From DATKGQ01 sp035510715 (lineage in GTDB: Bacteria; Patescibacteriota; Saccharimonadia; Saccharimonadales; UBA4665): a DNA stretch of 59,155 bases. The translations under genes were made by a program, and so were the position numbers. Below the pieces are notes generated by a model. That model was not told the origin of the DNA, ran no database searches, and was given only the letters and a program-made list of their open reading frames with translations. Location of the stretch: NCBI GenBank assembly GCA_035510715.1, contig DATKGQ010000029.1, forward strand, positions 1-59,155. Direction: 5' to 3'. Shown here one piece after another: positions 57,822 to 59,155 of the stretch (position 1 is the stretch's first letter; each line of letters starts with the position of its first letter).

Positions 57822-58665
57822 CCGGCTCTAATATCTGTCGTATGCGTTTTGATGATTCATCAGGGCGATAGTCATCAAACCACAATACATGCCAACCGGA
57901 TTTTTCGGCCGCCACCAGGTTCGTCATAGAGTCATCAACCAGCAATAACTCATCTGGCCGACAACCGGCTTTCTTTGTCGCCAGCTTATACATTTCAATT
58001 TCCGGCTTAATAATATGAACAACCGATGAATCGATAATTGCATCATACGCAATATCCGGTATAAGCCCTTTTTGGCGCATTGTATCAAGGAACCCCGGCA
58101 TAATGTTAGTTAAGATACCGACACCATAGTGCTGACTTACCCATCGGACAAGCTCTTGTGTCTCGGGCATTGTCTGAACCGCTTCCAGATAATAAGCTTC
58201 CCAGTCTAGAGACGGTATTGATAATCTTTTGGCCAACGCACTGTTGAATTCCGCGATAGTCATCTCGCCACGGCAAACCTGATCGTTATAGTGCCAGAAG
58301 GCTGTTTCTACGACATCCGCCAGCTGGCCGGAAGCATCGGCCAGTTTCGAAAACGCCCGGTGGAAAAACCGCACTAGGCAGCCATTGATATCGAAATACA
58401 CAAAACTAATTCCACTTTTAGAGTGTTCATGTTGTTTTACCGGCAAGGTATCTGACGATGGTCGGCCGATTAACTCATCTAAGCGGACGTGTAAGGCATC
58501 AGCGATACTCTGAATAGTAAATATTGAAGGCGCCTTGATAGCTCCGCGTTCAATTTTAGCTAGTGTGGAATAGCTGAGATTCGCTATTTGGCATAAACTT
58601 TGTTGCGTTAATCCGGCAGTCTTCCTGGCCTGCTGTAACCGGTGGCCCAACCCCTTCTCATCCAT
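57769..58665 (-). CDS. XRE helix-turn-helix fused to a HAD-superfamily domain
   Basis: Residues 1-67 are a Cro/C1-type domain (LTQQSLCQIANLSYSTLAKIERG, with the Q...S-L-A-K-I-E-R pattern). Residues about 86-280 are a HAD domain: motif I VYFDINGCLV with the nucleophile Asp92 but Asn94 in place of the acid/base Asp, motif II ILTN, motif III Lys in IIKPEIEMY and motif IV LLVDDS. The change at motif I suggests weak or no phosphatase activity; the domain may sense a phosphorylated metabolite and control DNA binding. A TATTAT box ends 6 bases before the ATG. Its 3' end overlaps valS. Confidence 0.85.
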   Translation of the reverse strand: MDEKGLGHRLQQARKTAGLTQQSLCQIANLSYSTLAKIERGAIKAPSIFTIQSIADALHVRLDELIGRPSSDTLPVKQHEHSKSGISFVYFDINGCLVRFFHRAFSKLADASGQLADVVETAFWHYNDQVCRGEMTIAEFNSALAKRLSIPSLDWEAYYLEAVQTMPETQELVRWVSQHYGVGILTNIMPGFLDTMRQKGLIPDIAYDAIIDSSVVHIIKPEIEMYKLATKKAGCRPDELLLVDDSMTNLVAAEKSGWHVLWFDDYRPDESSKRIRQILEPVTAEAKASDAHRSAASV

Positions 58666-58721
58666 GGCCTTATAATACTTATTAATTGGGCAAAAGGGAA
58701 GTGTATTCTGGTATGAAATGG

Positions 58722-58895
58722 CTACTTTAATTTAAGAATCGAAGACAAAAGTGTGTAAAAAACCAAGAATGCCATTAATCCGGCAACTAGAGCCGTAATA
58801 ATACCAGATTGGTTACGATGGGTACGGATAGCTACTTTATTAAATACCCAGGCACCGACACCGATGCCTAACAATAGAGATAAATAAAGTTTCAT
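58722..58895 (-). CDS. 57-residue two-helix membrane protein
   Basis: A short frame with ATG at 58895 and TAG at 58722. The product has two hydrophobic segments (about 1-18 and 31-53) separated by a basic loop (VAIRTHRNQS). A TGAGG site lies about 10 bases before the ATG, which supports it as real. It precedes the XRE-HAD gene on the same strand with 56 bases between. No family is recognised. Confidence 0.55.
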   Translation of the reverse strand: MKLYLSLLLGIGVGAWVFNKVAIRTHRNQSGIITALVAGLMAFLVFYTLLSSILKLK

Positions 58896-59004
58896 TTTAT
58901 ATTTTCCTCACAATAGAATACTTTTCCGCCAAAGCGGCCTAATTGATTGATAATCTTCAAGCATATACTGGCTGGCATGACTTTATTGTATCGCCATTTC
59001 TCAT

Positions 59005-59155
59005 TATAGTGAACGAAGTCTGTATCTTAGATGTGTGTAGGCGAAAGTTTACACTAAAAAGAGGAGATCCTGCGTAACGAAGTCTGGGTTGAGCTAGCAC
59101 TCATATCCCACTGTTCTAGCGTCTGGTCTCCTCTGTTGGTGTGTCGATCTATCTC
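59005..59155 (+). ncRNA. candidate structured RNA cut by the window edge
   Basis: A possible -10 box TATAGT (59005-59010) is followed by a region of nested stems. GTGTAGGC (59035-59042) and GTTTACAC (59047-59054) make an 8-bp stem closed by a GAAA tetraloop. AGAGGAGATC (59060-59069) pairs with GGTCTCCTCT (59125-59134) over 10 bp with one G-U. Within it TGGG/CCCA (59085-59088, 59107-59110) and TGAG/CTCA (59090-59093, 59100-59103) form another arm. AACGAAGTCTG occurs twice (59012-59022, 59076-59086). No protein frame explains this. It does not match tmRNA, RNase P or SRP RNA core sequences that I know; the 3' end is outside the window. Confidence 0.45.

Noticed and set aside
59012..59086. AACGAAGTCTG repeat pair as an attachment site or transposon end
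   Set aside because: Only two 11-base copies 64 bases apart, with no integrase or transposase nearby; better explained as part of the candidate RNA.
1..59155. Alternative genetic code (TGA read as Gly) as in Gracilibacteria
   Set aside because: orn ends at TGA, and conserved proteins are full length with TGA treated as stop.
1..59155. CRISPR arrays, insertion sequences, prophage genes, tRNA or rRNA genes
   Set aside because: No repeated spacers, transposase motifs, structural phage genes, T-loop/acceptor patterns or rRNA segments were found by reading both strands.

Overview
The window is a gene-dense chromosomal segment of a Candidate Phyla Radiation (Patescibacteria) bacterium, most likely a Candidatus Saccharibacteria (TM7) relative. 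The basis is the mixture of small universal genes with CPR-style peculiarities: a DUF5652 protein, a Mur ligase without its N-terminal domain, a primase whose zinc-finger ligands are gone, a family-4 uracil-DNA glycosylase without its Fe-S cysteines, a bifunctional phosphoglucose/phosphomannose isomerase, and many single-helix surface proteins with Pro/Ser/Thr-rich tails. TGA is used as a stop (for example the end of orn), so the code is the standard bacterial one and not the Gracilibacteria code. No rRNA, tRNA, CRISPR array or insertion sequence was seen.

Layout. 1-6.6 kb: envelope and secreted proteins (L,D-transpeptidase, PrsW-type protease, zinc-ribbon membrane proteins, a secreted S1-like serine protease). 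6.8-7.5 kb: a VapBC-type toxin-antitoxin pair with a well-defined promoter. 7.5-11.3 kb: ychF, then tlyA, efp and the rpsF-ssb-rpsR operon. 11.36-14.5 kb: an AT-rich three-gene cassette (antibiotic-resistance-type ABC-F ATPase, unknown helical protein, YcaO-like protein), the best candidate for an undescribed system. 14.6-15.6 kb: two orphan genes. 15.7-36.8 kb: information processing (ftsK, RNase J, UDG, pnp, rpsO, truB, degenerate DHH protein, rpsT, holA, fpg, polA, rpoD, dnaG, orn). 36.9-38.3 kb: a LUD-domain gene and a divergent HxlR regulator around an inverted repeat, plus msrB. 38.4-47.4 kb: argS, a P-type Mg2+ ATPase, an envelope cluster with a two-component system, and the sugar-phosphate isomerase. 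47.5-51.6 kb: groES-groEL under CIRCE, and a divergent pair of unknown genes followed by a strongly structured terminator region. 51.7-58.9 kb: DDAH-like hydrolase, Mur ligase, tsaD, valS with a structured leader, an XRE-HAD fusion and a tiny membrane protein. The last 150 bases look like a structured RNA cut by the window edge.

A recurring expression pattern is visible. Genes inside operons carry Shine-Dalgarno sequences. Many genes at the head of a transcription unit instead have a -10 box (often TATACT or an extended TGnTATAAT type) whose last base lies 6-7 nt before the start codon, which predicts leaderless mRNAs. This was used to choose several start codons. All functional calls rest on motifs read by eye; no database search was run.
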